From Ruegeria sp. A3M17 (lineage in GTDB: Bacteria; Pseudomonadota; Alphaproteobacteria; Rhodobacterales; Rhodobacteraceae): a stretch of DNA of 64,000 nucleotides. The translations under genes were made by a program, and so were the position numbers. The stretch is from the NCBI RefSeq assembly GCF_003318255.1, contig NZ_QOCF01000035.1, positions 124,001-188,000 on the forward strand. Direction: 5' to 3'. Shown one piece after another: positions 16,961 to 26,931 of this stretch. A model generated the notes under the pieces. It was given only the letters and a program-made list of their open reading frames with translations. It had not been told where the DNA came from and did no database searches. How positions within the stretch are numbered: the stretch's first letter is position 1; every line of letters starts with the position of its first letter.

Positions 16961-16989
16961 TTGTCTACTTAGACTATACAACTAGACAA
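16961..16989. promoter_or_regulatory. Candidate PhnF operator between phnG and phnF
   Basis: TTGTCTA (16961-16967) and TAGACAA (16983-16989) form a 7-bp perfect inverted repeat with a 15-base spacer. Inside it lie further AGAC/GTCT half-sites and a TATA-rich core. It lies 18 bases upstream of the phnG ATG, where a repressor would block transcription, and about 57 bases from phnF. HutC/GntR-type regulators usually bind such repeats next to their own gene, so PhnF binding is the obvious inference. Confidence 0.6.
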
Positions 16990-17045
16990 ATACTACATCC
17001 CGTTGCTTGGGCTGGCAATCCGCAACCTTGTGAAGATTTGATGAC

Positions 17046-17756
17046 ATGAGAAAAACACCCGTCTGGAAAAGCATCGCGCTGAACCTGACATCCGACATTG
17101 CAGAAGGTCGCTACAATACTGGCGACCGCCTACCGACCGAGGCACAATTGGCGGCAAAACACGGGGTCAACCGCCACACGGTACGGCGTGCACTGTTGGA
17201 TCTGGCGGACCAAGGTCTGGTGCATGCCCGTCGCGGCGCCGGTGTCTTTGTGGCGGCCCGTCCGACCGATTATGCCATCGGCAAGCGCGTCCGATACCAC
17301 AAGAGCATCTCGGCCAGCGGTAAAATCCCCGGCAAAAAGATCCTGACACTCACAACGCGCGCCGCAGATGAAACTGAAGCGAAGGCTTTAGAAATCGCTT
17401 CAGGCGATCAGGTGAACGTATATGACGGACTGTCTCTGGCGGATGGGCAGCCGATCGGGCTGTTCCAAAGTGTCTTTCCCGCAGACCGCTTGCCCGGCAT
17501 TCTTGAGGCGCTGTCCGAAACCGAATCAGTAACGAAGGCTTTGCAGCACTGCGGTGTGAAGGACTATACCCGCGTCTCGACACGCCTGACTGCGCGCGCG
17601 GCGACAGCAACACAAGCCCTGCACCTGCGATTGACCGAAGGTGCACCCGTTCTTTATTCCGTCGGCGTGAATGCAGATTCGAATGGTCTACCGGTTGAAT
17701 TCGGGCGCACCGTGTTTGCCGGAGATCGGGTCACCCTGACCCTGAACGAGGACTAG
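17046..17756 (+). CDS. phnF: GntR/HutC-family phosphonate operon regulator
   Basis: The 236-residue protein has an N-terminal winged-helix domain (WKSIALNLTSDIAEGRYNTG, then LPTEAQLAAKHGVNRHTVRR, residues 5-70) and a C-terminal UTRA-type effector domain including GLSLADGQPIGLFQSVFPA. HutC-subfamily proteins repress nearby operons until a small ligand binds the UTRA domain. Divergent placement next to phnG is the standard PhnF arrangement. The ligand is not readable from sequence; a phosphonate or phosphate intermediate is likely. Confidence 0.88.
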   Translation: MRKTPVWKSIALNLTSDIAEGRYNTGDRLPTEAQLAAKHGVNRHTVRRALLDLADQGLVHARRGAGVFVAARPTDYAIGKRVRYHKSISASGKIPGKKILTLTTRAADETEAKALEIASGDQVNVYDGLSLADGQPIGLFQSVFPADRLPGILEALSETESVTKALQHCGVKDYTRVSTRLTARAATATQALHLRLTEGAPVLYSVGVNADSNGLPVEFGRTVFAGDRVTLTLNED

Positions 17757-17860
17757 GCCGCAACGACCCTCCCGCCCGTCTCGACCTCCTGAACGAGGTC
17801 TCATCCCGTTGGTCATAGCCAATGCGGGTGCGGGCACGGGAGGTTTCGGTTCTTGCCTAT

Positions 17861-18481
17861 TCAAGTCAGCTCGTATTTTTCCAGGAAAGCCTCGGCGCTC
17901 AATATTCGGAAATCCGGCAGGGCCGCGCGCAGACGGGCATTGTCCCAATCCCACCAGGCCAGGTCCATCATCCGCTCAGCCACGCCAACCGGATAACGGT
18001 TGCGGATCGGTTTGGCCGTAACGCCGCCCACAATTGTATAAGGCGCAACGTCCTTGGTGACGACAGACCCCGAGGCGACCACCGCGCCGTGCCCAATGGT
18101 CACTTCAGGTTTGATAATTGCCGCATGTCCAATCCAGGTATCATGGCCGATCCGGGCGGCGCGACTGGCGCGATGATTGAACCAATCCGCATCATCCTCG
18201 GCATCATCCCAGTAATCTGCCGAGCGATACAGGAAGTGATGCAATGACGCCTTTTCCGTCGGATGATCTGTCGCGCCTATCCGTGTGAAACTTGCGATAT
18301 TGGCGAACTTCCCGATCTCGGCATTCGCAATGTCACAGGTCCGGTCGCAATACGAATAGTCACCGAAAGCAGAGTTCACAACGCGGCTTCCCGCACCAAT
18401 TTCGACAAATTCGCCGAAGGAACCACCCGAGATTTGGCAATCAGGATGGATAAACGGTTGGTCGGAACGCAGTCGCGCCAT
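17861..18481 (-). CDS. Phosphonate-locus hexapeptide-repeat acyltransferase
   Basis: From the ATG at 18481 the protein has 206 residues; an ATG seven codons upstream (18502) is also possible, but AAGGA precedes the shorter form. The sequence shows left-handed beta-helix repeats (IGAGSRVVNSAFGDYSYCDR, then IGHDTWIGHAAIIKPEVTIG), as in xenobiotic/chloramphenicol-type acetyltransferases. A family of such transferases is characteristic of phn loci and may acetylate aminoalkylphosphonates, a role played by PhnO in enterobacteria; that role is inferred. It is the last gene of the phnCDEE unit. Confidence 0.82.
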   Translation of the reverse strand: MARLRSDQPFIHPDCQISGGSFGEFVEIGAGSRVVNSAFGDYSYCDRTCDIANAEIGKFANIASFTRIGATDHPTEKASLHHFLYRSADYWDDAEDDADWFNHRASRAARIGHDTWIGHAAIIKPEVTIGHGAVVASGSVVTKDVAPYTIVGGVTAKPIRNRYPVGVAERMMDLAWWDWDNARLRAALPDFRILSAEAFLEKYELT

Positions 18482-18505
18482 GGTTTTGTGGTCCTTAGTC
18501 ATGAG

Positions 18506-19873
18506 TCACGGTAAAAAGAACGACTTTGCCTTTGTGTCCCTGGCTTTGCGTATCTTACCTGTCTCTCCCTGGATAAGCCGTCGGCGCAGCCAGCCCGAGA
18601 ACCAGTCCATCAGCATCACCATCAGGATGATCAGGACAATGTAATAGGCAACCTCTTCCCAATCCTTCTGGGTGATGATCGCTTGCGTCAGCAACAGACC
18701 GATGCCACCGCCGGTGATCGCACCGATCACCGTGGCGCTACGGGTGTTGGATTCAAGGAAGTAGAGTAACTGACTCAGCAGCACCGGCGTCACCTGTGGG
18801 ATCACACCATAGCGATAGCGTTGCGGTGCATTCGCCCCGGTGGATTGCACACCTTCGATCTGCTTTTCGTCGACGTTTTCCAGCGCTTCCGAGAATATCT
18901 TGCCGAACGTGCCGGTATCGGTCACCAGAATGGCCAGTGCTCCCGTCAGCGGGCCGGGTCCAAAAGCGCGGGCCAGAACAACCGTCCAGATCAGCGCGTC
19001 CACGCCGCGCACAAAGTCGAACACACGCCGTGTCAGAAACCGGACGGATTTGAGCGGGTTGAAATTGCGCGTGGCGAGAAACGCCAAAGGCAATGCGATC
19101 ATACCCGCACCTAACGTGCCGAGAAATGCCATCAGGATGGTTTCAAAGATGGCCCATGCAACGTCTTGATGCCGCCACATCTTGTTGGTCCAAAAGTCGT
19201 TTAAGATTGCTCCAGCCTCACCCCGCGCAGCCAGTCCGGCCAATTCCGGAAACGGCTTACCATAGTAAGGGCTATCAAGCGTGAACCAGAACAGCTCCCA
19301 CCCGTTGAAATAGCGAAAGACCTCGGACCGGTTGCGGGTCACGGTCAGACGCCCCGCATCCGTTGTAATCGCCATGCGGTTTTTTGAGACGTTGATCCAA
19401 TCCGGCACCTCGCCTGCGGGCAGTTCAGCCTGAACACCAGCAGAACGGATCGGTGTCGCGCGAACAATGCCAAAGCCGGGGATTTCGTACTCGATGATCT
19501 TTGGGCCAAATCGGACGATGTGGCCGTCTTCCAGATCAATGACCGTAGTTTCGCCTAAACTCACCCAGTCCGGAGCCTCACCGTCGGGGTAGCGGCCTTT
19601 GCGTTCACCTTCGATCGCGGTTGAGACCTCACCAGTGCGATTGTCACGCGAAACATGCGTTTTGTAGCTGTAGCTGTCTGCGATCAGCGTTTTACCGTTT
19701 TCCCAATTCGCACGCTGGGCCATTCCAGACACGTCGAAAGCAAAGAACACGTAAACCAGATAGACAAAAACAAGCGCGGGCAATCCAAAGTTTGTCAGCC
19801 GTTTGCGGTTGAACAGACGGTCGGCCTCGGCCTTCAACTCGTCGATGGTCAGGTCAGTGGCAAAGGTGCTCAT
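18506..19873 (-). CDS. phnE: Phosphonate ABC transporter permease PhnE, form with large extracytoplasmic insert
   Basis: The 455-residue protein has a first membrane helix (PALVFVYLVYVFFAF, near residue 35), then about 180 mostly polar residues, then the membrane core from about residue 235. The ABC-permease coupling region is ALENVDEKQIEGVQSTGA followed by YRYGVIPQVTP. Ordinary PhnE proteins are about 260-300 residues, so the insert between helices 1 and 2 is an extra domain facing the periplasm. It overlaps the second permease by four bases (ATGA). Together they should form the heterodimeric channel for PhnD-delivered phosphonates. Confidence 0.88.
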   Translation of the reverse strand: MSTFATDLTIDELKAEADRLFNRKRLTNFGLPALVFVYLVYVFFAFDVSGMAQRANWENGKTLIADSYSYKTHVSRDNRTGEVSTAIEGERKGRYPDGEAPDWVSLGETTVIDLEDGHIVRFGPKIIEYEIPGFGIVRATPIRSAGVQAELPAGEVPDWINVSKNRMAITTDAGRLTVTRNRSEVFRYFNGWELFWFTLDSPYYGKPFPELAGLAARGEAGAILNDFWTNKMWRHQDVAWAIFETILMAFLGTLGAGMIALPLAFLATRNFNPLKSVRFLTRRVFDFVRGVDALIWTVVLARAFGPGPLTGALAILVTDTGTFGKIFSEALENVDEKQIEGVQSTGANAPQRYRYGVIPQVTPVLLSQLLYFLESNTRSATVIGAITGGGIGLLLTQAIITQKDWEEVAYYIVLIILMVMLMDWFSGWLRRRLIQGETGKIRKARDTKAKSFFLP

Positions 19874-20751
19874 GCCAGTGCTCCTTTCTCGGAACCATGG
19901 GTCAGACGCTCACGCAGCAGGCCCGACATCTGATCGACAACAACAATCGTGACGAACAGCAGAAGGAAGATAGCTGCTGCTTCGTCATAACGCCCCTGCC
20001 CCCAGGACATCGCGTTGCGCAGCTCGTATCCCAGCCCGCCCGCACCAACAAAACCCAGAATGGCCGAGGCGCGAATGTTGATTTCGAACCGCAGCAGCGC
20101 ATAGCTGACATAGTTCGGTCCAACCTGCGGGATCACGCCCAAATACATCCGCTGAGACCAGTTTGCGCCAACCGAATGAAGCCCCTCGACCGGTTTCAGA
20201 GAGGCATTTTCGTTCACTTCCGAGAACAGCTTGCCCAGCGCACCCGCCGTATGAATGGCAATGGCAATCATTGCGGGCACCGGACCACCGCCCAGCACAA
20301 AGATCAAAACCAAAGCGATAACGATCTCGGGGACCGCGCGAAAAACATCTGAGATGCGGCGGAATAGTGGAATCAGTGTGGGCCACAGTGCCATTCCGCG
20401 TGTCGACATCAACGCCAGAAACGTACCTAAAATTGTCCCGATCAGGGTCGAAGCCGCAGCGATGTTGAGTGTCTCAAGCAGCGCCGGAAAGAACTCTACC
20501 AGATTGGCAGGCAACGCGCCGATCTTTTCCCAAGCCTCGGACAGTACCTCGGCGGGGTAATCAAAGATGCGGCGCCAGCCATCTGTAAAGCTGCCTGCGT
20601 TTCGGCTGTCGGCGGTGCGAAAGCCGGCGGCCATCATCGCCACGAATACGATCAGAAGGATACCGCCATAGACCCGCTTGCGCCGGGTCATCTCGGTATA
20701 GTCGGTCCGGATCTGGTCGACGCTTGGGGACCCGGTGGTCAGGTCTGTCAT
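19870..20751 (-). CDS. phnE: Phosphonate ABC transporter permease PhnE
   Basis: From the ATG at 20751 (AGGAG six bases upstream) the protein has 293 residues. It has about six membrane helices, and the permease coupling loop NENASLKPVEGLHSVGANWS followed by YLGVIPQVGPNYVSY. It is of normal PhnE length and lies directly after phnD. The longer in-frame start at 20805 lacks a ribosome site. It is probably the partner of the extended permease encoded next. Confidence 0.92.
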   Translation of the reverse strand: MTDLTTGSPSVDQIRTDYTEMTRRKRVYGGILLIVFVAMMAAGFRTADSRNAGSFTDGWRRIFDYPAEVLSEAWEKIGALPANLVEFFPALLETLNIAAASTLIGTILGTFLALMSTRGMALWPTLIPLFRRISDVFRAVPEIVIALVLIFVLGGGPVPAMIAIAIHTAGALGKLFSEVNENASLKPVEGLHSVGANWSQRMYLGVIPQVGPNYVSYALLRFEINIRASAILGFVGAGGLGYELRNAMSWGQGRYDEAAAIFLLLFVTIVVVDQMSGLLRERLTHGSEKGALA

Positions 20752-20818
20752 GGAATACTCCTGAGTGGAAAAACGGGGTCCGGTTGTGCGCCGGACCCCG
20801 ATCATTGCGCGTACGGGC

Positions 20819-21721
20819 TTAGTTGGACTTCAGCTTGCGCGCTTCGATGATGATTTCGTAAGCGTCGTGGGTGATCGGCATCAGGCCTTTGGATTCCCCC
20901 CCCAGAACGTTGTACATGCAGTCCGGATCAATCGAATTCATCGAGGCCAGCATACCGGTCATCTTGATTTTGACATCCTCGGGCAGTTCGGTGCGCAGAA
21001 CGAACGGGCCTTCGGGGATCGGAGCGGATTTCCAAATCTCGACCAGGTCGTTCATGTCGACCAGACCGGCATCCACGGCACGGCGCAACGCACCGGACTG
21101 ATAACCGTCTTCCCAGTCCCCTAGGCCGTCGGCCCATGTCACCCCACCGTCGACGTCACCGTTGTTTACGGCCACAATGGTCTGCTCATGACCACCGGTG
21201 AATTTGACTTCACCAAAATAGTCGCCCGAAGTCATGGTTGCGCCGGTTGCCTGCGGAATTTCGATTGACGGGATAAGGAAGCCCGAGGTCGAATTGGGGT
21301 CGCCAAAGCCAAAGGTCTTGCCCTTCATGCCTTCCAGCGCAGCAATGCCGCTGTCCTTGCGGGCAAATCCGATCGAATAGTAGCCATAGCTGCCATCGGT
21401 GTTGACTTTGACCAGAACAGGCTCGACCGCCTCAGGATCGCTCAGGTAGGTTTTGGCGTACCCCGATGCACCCAGCCAGGCCATGTCGATAGTGCCGCCA
21501 AGCAGCCCTTGAATGACACCGTTATAGTCCGCCGGTGCAAACAGTTTGGTTTCAACGCCCAGCAATTCCTGGGTCTGCTCGCGCAAGCATTCCTGCTTGC
21601 TCAGACGGTCCTGCGCGTTTTCTCCGCCCAAAATACCAATGCGGAATTCAGAAATCTCTTGCGCCATGGCTGGCGCGGCTATCGCAGTTGTGGCCACCAG
21701 GGCGGCAATCAGTTTTTTCAT
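20819..21721 (-). CDS. phnD: Phosphonate ABC transporter periplasmic binding protein
   Basis: From the ATG at 21721 the protein has 300 residues, with GGAGAG nine bases upstream. A clear signal peptide MKKLIAALVATTAIAAPAMA is cut before QEISEFRIG. Conserved PhnD features include GGTIDMAWLGASGYAK and FGFGDPNSTSGFLIPS. The protein binds phosphonates in the periplasm and passes them to the PhnE channel. A perfect mRNA hairpin just upstream, between phnC and phnD, fits the need for more binding protein than ATPase. Confidence 0.94.
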   Translation of the reverse strand: MKKLIAALVATTAIAAPAMAQEISEFRIGILGGENAQDRLSKQECLREQTQELLGVETKLFAPADYNGVIQGLLGGTIDMAWLGASGYAKTYLSDPEAVEPVLVKVNTDGSYGYYSIGFARKDSGIAALEGMKGKTFGFGDPNSTSGFLIPSIEIPQATGATMTSGDYFGEVKFTGGHEQTIVAVNNGDVDGGVTWADGLGDWEDGYQSGALRRAVDAGLVDMNDLVEIWKSAPIPEGPFVLRTELPEDVKIKMTGMLASMNSIDPDCMYNVLGGESKGLMPITHDAYEIIIEARKLKSN

Positions 21722-21748
21722 CTGTCTCTCTCCGGTTTGATGCGCCGG

Positions 21749-21774
21749 CCTTTCATCGGCCGGTCGATGAAAGG
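21749..21774 (-). repeat. Perfect 10-bp hairpin between phnC and phnD
   Basis: CCTTTCATCG and CGATGAAAGG pair perfectly around a six-base loop. It lies in the 65-base gap between phnC and phnD, with no T-run. Such stem-loops often protect the downstream message or mark a processing site, raising binding-protein output relative to the ATPase; here this is inferred from position. Confidence 0.6.
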
Positions 21775-21786
21775 GTTGGGTCTGGC

Positions 21787-22608
21787 CTAGATGGTCGCCT
21801 CGGCTTCCATCAGCGCATTTTGGGTCGCGTCGAGTGTTTCGATCTGGGTCGAAGTTGCCTCTTCCGAGAAGCTGGCGTCGGCACCATAAATTTCGCGGGC
21901 CACGCCAGTTGTCAGTTGCTCGGGCAACCCGTCGAAAACGATACGTCCATCGCGCATACCGACGACGCGGTCGCAATAACGGCGGGCGGTATCCAGCGTA
22001 TGCAGGTTAGCGATGATGGTGCGGCCGTCTTCCTCGTGGATGCGGCGCAGCGCCTGCATCACGACCTGCGCGTTCATCGGGTCAAGCGAAGCAATCGGTT
22101 CGTCAGCCAGAATGATCTTTGGGTCCTGCATCAGGGCGCGCGCGATGGCGACGCGCTGTTGCTGACCACCCGACAGCGCTTCGACGCGTTTGGGCGCGTG
22201 CGCGGCGATGCCGAGGCGATCCAGAATATCAATCGCCCGGTGGATATCTTCCATCGGGAACAGGTTGAACATGGTCGCCAGTGTCGAGTGGCGGTTCAAC
22301 GTGCCATGCAGCACGTTCGACACCACATCCATACGCGGCACCAGATTGAACTGCTGAAAGATCATCGCGCAATCAGCCTGCCATGCGCGTTTATCACGGC
22401 CTTTCAGCTTGGTGATATCACGACCTTGAAACAGGATCTCGCCATCGCTTGCACCCGTTAGACGATTGATCATCCGCAACAACGTCGACTTGCCCGCGCC
22501 GGACCGCCCGATGATGCCAATCATGCATGGCTTGTCTACATCCAGCGTCGCTGCATCAACGGCCACGTTGTCGCCAAAGCGCTTGGTCAGTTTTTCTATC
22601 CGCAGCAC
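21787..22608 (-). CDS. phnC: Phosphonate ABC transporter ATPase
   Basis: The 273-residue ATPase has Walker [15 protein letters not shown]-loop [10 protein letters not shown], signature [15 protein letters not shown] and Walker [13 protein letters not shown]. The [15 protein letters not shown] segment is typical of PhnC. It powers phosphonate uptake with PhnD and the two PhnE proteins and is the first gene of the minus-strand transport unit. The C-terminal tail beyond the ATPase core (about 25 residues, acidic and Ala/Thr-rich) has no recognised function. It is divergent from rpe. Confidence 0.94.
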   Translation of the reverse strand: MLRIEKLTKRFGDNVAVDAATLDVDKPCMIGIIGRSGAGKSTLLRMINRLTGASDGEILFQGRDITKLKGRDKRAWQADCAMIFQQFNLVPRMDVVSNVLHGTLNRHSTLATMFNLFPMEDIHRAIDILDRLGIAAHAPKRVEALSGGQQQRVAIARALMQDPKIILADEPIASLDPMNAQVVMQALRRIHEEDGRTIIANLHTLDTARRYCDRVVGMRDGRIVFDGLPEQLTTGVAREIYGADASFSEEATSTQIETLDATQNALMEAEATI

Positions 22609-22662
22609 GTGCCACCCCCAATTCGTGTTGGCGACTAGCTACAGGCGGGATTCAACGGCTTT

Positions 22663-22680
22663 GTGTCGGCACAGTGAAAG
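22663..22680 (-). promoter_or_regulatory. Weak Pho-box-like sequence upstream of phnC
   Basis: On the minus strand the sequence reads CTTTCAC-TGTG-CCGACAC, 55-72 bases before the phnC start. It has the 7-4-7 spacing of PhoB boxes but matches CTGTCAT in only 5 and 4 of 7 positions. PhoB control of phn transport genes is well known; this particular site is marginal. Confidence 0.2.
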
Positions 22681-22772
22681 TTTTGTAAACACCCCTGCGC
22701 ACCGAAGGCCTACCCATTGGCGCGTATCGCCGCTATACGCTGTGCCAACACGCTATCTATATGAGGCCATTC

Positions 22773-23462
22773 ATGAGCTTTGACCGCAGCATCAAGATCG
22801 CCCCGTCGATCCTATCCGCAGATTTCGCAAATTTCGGTGCCGAGATTCAGGCCATCGAAGCCCAGGGGGCGGATTGGGTCCATATCGACGTCATGGACGG
22901 CCATTTCGTGCCCAACCTGACCTTTGGCCCACCCGCCGTCAAAGCGTTCCGCCCCCATGTCAAAACAGTCATGGACGTGCATCTGATGATCACACCGGTT
23001 GATCCGTACATTCAGGCCTACGCGGATGCAGGCGCCGATATCCTGACTGCACATATCGAGGCCGGGGCCCATACCCACCGTACTTTGCAGGCGATTCGCG
23101 CCGCTGGCATGAAGGCGGGCGTTGCGTTGAACCCCGGCACCCCGGCCGACGCGGTTGAACACCTGCTGGACCTGACCGATCTGGTTTGCGTCATGACAGT
23201 GAACCCCGGCTTTGGTGGCCAGAAATTCATCGACATGACCAGCAAGATTCGCAAACTGCGATCGATGATCGGAGACCGTCCGATCCATATCGAGATTGAC
23301 GGTGGCGTCGACCCCAAGACCGCCCCGTTGGTGGCCGCAGCTGGTGCGGATGTGCTGGTCGCAGGTTCAGCCGTATTCAAGGGCGGTTCGGTCGATAACC
23401 CGGACGTCTACGGCGCAAACATCAAAGCGGTGCGTAGCGCGGCGGAATCGGCGATCTCGTAA
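22773..23462 (+). CDS. rpe: Ribulose-phosphate 3-epimerase
   Basis: The 229-residue TIM-barrel enzyme interconverts ribulose 5-phosphate and xylulose 5-phosphate in the pentose-phosphate and Calvin pathways. Landmarks are [13 protein letters not shown], the metal-binding [30 protein letters not shown] and IEIDGGVDP. The ATG at 22773 is preceded by GAGG at 22763-22766; an ATG four codons earlier overlaps that site and is less likely. It is divergent from phnC, with a GCGTAT/ATACGC inverted repeat at 22722-22740 in the gap. Confidence 0.95.
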   Translation: MSFDRSIKIAPSILSADFANFGAEIQAIEAQGADWVHIDVMDGHFVPNLTFGPPAVKAFRPHVKTVMDVHLMITPVDPYIQAYADAGADILTAHIEAGAHTHRTLQAIRAAGMKAGVALNPGTPADAVEHLLDLTDLVCVMTVNPGFGGQKFIDMTSKIRKLRSMIGDRPIHIEIDGGVDPKTAPLVAAAGADVLVAGSAVFKGGSVDNPDVYGANIKAVRSAAESAIS

Positions 23463-23487
23463 ATATCACTGCATTCGAAGTGACGCG

Positions 23488-24840
23488 CTAGTTCGAACGT
23501 TGCGCATCACTTGTCGCATCCGGTTGGCGGTTTTCGTACCGAGCACGCATCTTGATCGCTTGCATGAACCGTCCCTCGGCTACCAAAGCGACCAGAAAAT
23601 CGCCAAGGTAGTCCTGATGCAGGCCTGCGGCGGTGGCAGAATCGAACATGCTTTCTGCTGCATCGAACCTGTCTTCAGCCAGCATCACCAGTGCATTCGT
23701 ATATTGCTCAAACTCTCCATCGGGATGGAGTCCAAGCGCCTGATCAATGGCATCACGCGCCTCGTCCGTGTGGCCCAGACCTAACGCAATATCCGCATGC
23801 AGGCGGTGGTCAAAGCGGTCGGCACCCTCAAGCGCGACACTGCGTCGAATGTGAAAAAGTGCAGCTTCATAATCGAGGTCGTCCGCCAACAGGTTGGCCC
23901 GCCAATAAAGCAGATAGCTGCCCGGCCCCACCCGGCTTTCCGCCAGCTCCAACACCTCATGCGCCTGTGATCTTTGGCCTAGGTCCGACAGCGCCCGCGC
24001 CTTTCGCACGTAGCCGTCCGTGTCATCAGGTTCGGCCTCAATCACCGCTTCTGCATCTTTCAATGCTTGTTTGGGCCGATCCAGCATCAGCAGGATAAGG
24101 GACCGGCGCGATAATGCGGTCACGAAATCCGGCTTCAGTTCCAATGCCCGGCTTACATGGTCAAACGCGGCTTCCCAATCGTTCTGCTCGGACAACAGAA
24201 AGGCGACTCCGTATTCCGCATATGGATCATATGGATCGAGGTCGCTGGCGGTACTGAACATGCTCAGCGCTTCGTCCTGCCGGTGATGGTCCACCAATTT
24301 CCAGGCCAGTTCCCGCATCGCCCAAGTGTATTCCGGGTTCAGGGCCAGAGCGGTTTGCATCAACTCTTCGAAATCGGCAAAATCCATCTCTCCGGCCCGG
24401 CGCGCGCTGGCGGCCAGACCAGCCATGTTGCTTGCATTGGGCTTGCGCGATACGGCTTGCCTAAACAACGCGGTCGCAGCCGCATAATCATCGCGATTGT
24501 AATGCACCCACGCCCGCCCCTGCAGCCCAAGCTCGGCATCGGGATTCAAGGCCAGGATTTCGGCAAACGCGTCATCGGCCTGATCCATATCATCGAGATC
24601 ATAGTAGGCCCATGCCAGCTTATCCAACATCTCAATACGCTGCCGATCAGACGCGCCGACATCACCCAGCCCGTGCTGGCAGACTTCGATGATACGCTCT
24701 AGTGTGTCACTCTGATCCAGGCAGGCGGAAACATAGGTTTCCTGAGAGTTCGTAAGCAAAGGCTTGGCCTGCCCTACGCCAGCAATCGCGATCATTGCTG
24801 TTAGGGAAAATCCGGTGAATTTTGTTAACAATTTGATCAT
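23488..24840 (-). CDS. Exported tetratricopeptide-repeat protein
   Basis: The 450-residue protein begins with a signal peptide (ending near GVGQAKP) and then consists mostly of TPR units from about residue 65 to 420. Examples are AWAYYDLDDMDQADDAFAEILALNPDA and AVSRKPNASNMAGLAASARRA. TPR arrays form helical scaffolds for protein binding, here presumably in the periplasm. No enzymatic domain is seen. It is convergent with rpe. A specific partner cannot be named. Confidence 0.8.
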   Translation of the reverse strand: MIKLLTKFTGFSLTAMIAIAGVGQAKPLLTNSQETYVSACLDQSDTLERIIEVCQHGLGDVGASDRQRIEMLDKLAWAYYDLDDMDQADDAFAEILALNPDAELGLQGRAWVHYNRDDYAAATALFRQAVSRKPNASNMAGLAASARRAGEMDFADFEELMQTALALNPEYTWAMRELAWKLVDHHRQDEALSMFSTASDLDPYDPYAEYGVAFLLSEQNDWEAAFDHVSRALELKPDFVTALSRRSLILLMLDRPKQALKDAEAVIEAEPDDTDGYVRKARALSDLGQRSQAHEVLELAESRVGPGSYLLYWRANLLADDLDYEAALFHIRRSVALEGADRFDHRLHADIALGLGHTDEARDAIDQALGLHPDGEFEQYTNALVMLAEDRFDAAESMFDSATAAGLHQDYLGDFLVALVAEGRFMQAIKMRARYENRQPDATSDAQRSN

Positions 24841-25261
24841 GCTGCCGAAAACCTGAATGTCTGCCGCAAGAATACTGACAATTGTGAAAAGAAAAAGACC
24901 GCCCCGGGTGACGCGGCCAAAAAATTCGCCTGTGTGCCGAAGGAAGCCCCCCGCAGATCTTTCAGAGATTTTACGGAAGGGCTGGCGGTGGCAGTTTTGT
25001 TGTAGGTATCAACGGCCTTTACAATCCACGCCGAGGCCACTCAGCGCCGGCATGGAAAAGCCCGTTCGCGTTTGAACGGAAGAAAGCAAAAACAAGCAAT
25101 CGAGGCGGCACGAATGCGTGATAGATCCACGCGCTTTCAGATTACGTTTGTTTCCTGTGTATTAAATTTCTCTGAAACGCACTCAAACGGTTTCCGTTTG
25201 CCATACTGGTGGATTGTGGCCATGAACGACCGTATCCGACACCAGAAAACGAGAATACCCC
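24841..25261. other. Gene-free stretch between TPR protein and RidA gene
   Basis: These 421 bases hold the 5' regions of two divergent genes. Short frames occur on both strands, but none has a ribosome site or protein-like composition. I see no RNA gene or repeat. Confidence 0.5.
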
Positions 25262-25603
25262 ATGATTGAACGCATCGACACCGGCGAACGGTCCTCCAAA
25301 ATTGTGAAACATAACGGCGTGGCCTACCTGACCGGGCAAGTCGCCGAGGGCGAGACGATTCAGGAACAGGTCCGAATTTGCCTCGACAAGATTGACGCCC
25401 TTCTCGAACAGGCTGGCTCATCGCGCGAAAATATGCTGTGCGTAACAATCTGGCTGGCGGACATGAAGGATTTTGCCGGATTGAACGAGGTCTGGAATGC
25501 CTGGGTTCCAAAGGGCCATGCCCCTGCGCGGGCTTGCGGCGAAGCCAAATTGGCGCGCGCCGAGCTGAAAGTGGAATTCATCGTCGACGCGGCCTACGAT
25601 TAA
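25262..25603 (+). CDS. RidA/YjgF-family protein
   Basis: The 113-residue protein has the RidA fold signatures [14 protein letters not shown] at the N-terminus, [20 protein letters not shown] with the substrate-carboxylate-binding arginine, and a final [11 protein letters not shown]. RidA proteins are trimers that hydrolyse reactive enamines and imines formed by PLP enzymes. The shortened N-terminus ([10 protein letters not shown]) places it in one of the RidA-like subgroups rather than the E. coli RidA core group, so the true substrate is uncertain. A bidirectional terminator follows. Confidence 0.88.
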   Translation: MIERIDTGERSSKIVKHNGVAYLTGQVAEGETIQEQVRICLDKIDALLEQAGSSRENMLCVTIWLADMKDFAGLNEVWNAWVPKGHAPARACGEAKLARAELKVEFIVDAAYD

Positions 25604-25649
25604 TTCCTTTCCGCACAACGCGTGCTGACCATAGCAGGAATGCAAACAA

Positions 25650-25677
25650 AAAAGGGCGTCCCGAGGGACGCCCTTTT
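25650..25677. terminator. Bidirectional terminator between RidA gene and tuf
   Basis: A 12-bp stem (GGGCGTCCC/GGGACGCCC core, flanked by A-run and T-run) serves both strands: AAAA upstream and TTTT downstream. It lies between two convergent stop codons. Confidence 0.93.
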
Positions 25678-25698
25678 CGTTTGGTATCTCGCGAGCGC

Positions 25699-26874
<1,176 letters not shown>

Positions 26875-26896
26875 GATGGCCTCCTGTCATTGATTA

Positions 26897-26923
26897 GGGG
26901 AAGAGGCCAAACGCCCCTTCCCC
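26897..26923 (-). repeat. Hairpin between fusA and tuf
   Basis: GGGGAAG and CTTCCCC (7 bp) enclose 13 bases in the 57-base gap before tuf. There is no T-run, so it is more likely an mRNA-stability or processing element than a terminator. Confidence 0.45.
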
Positions 26924-26931
26924 GATTTCGC

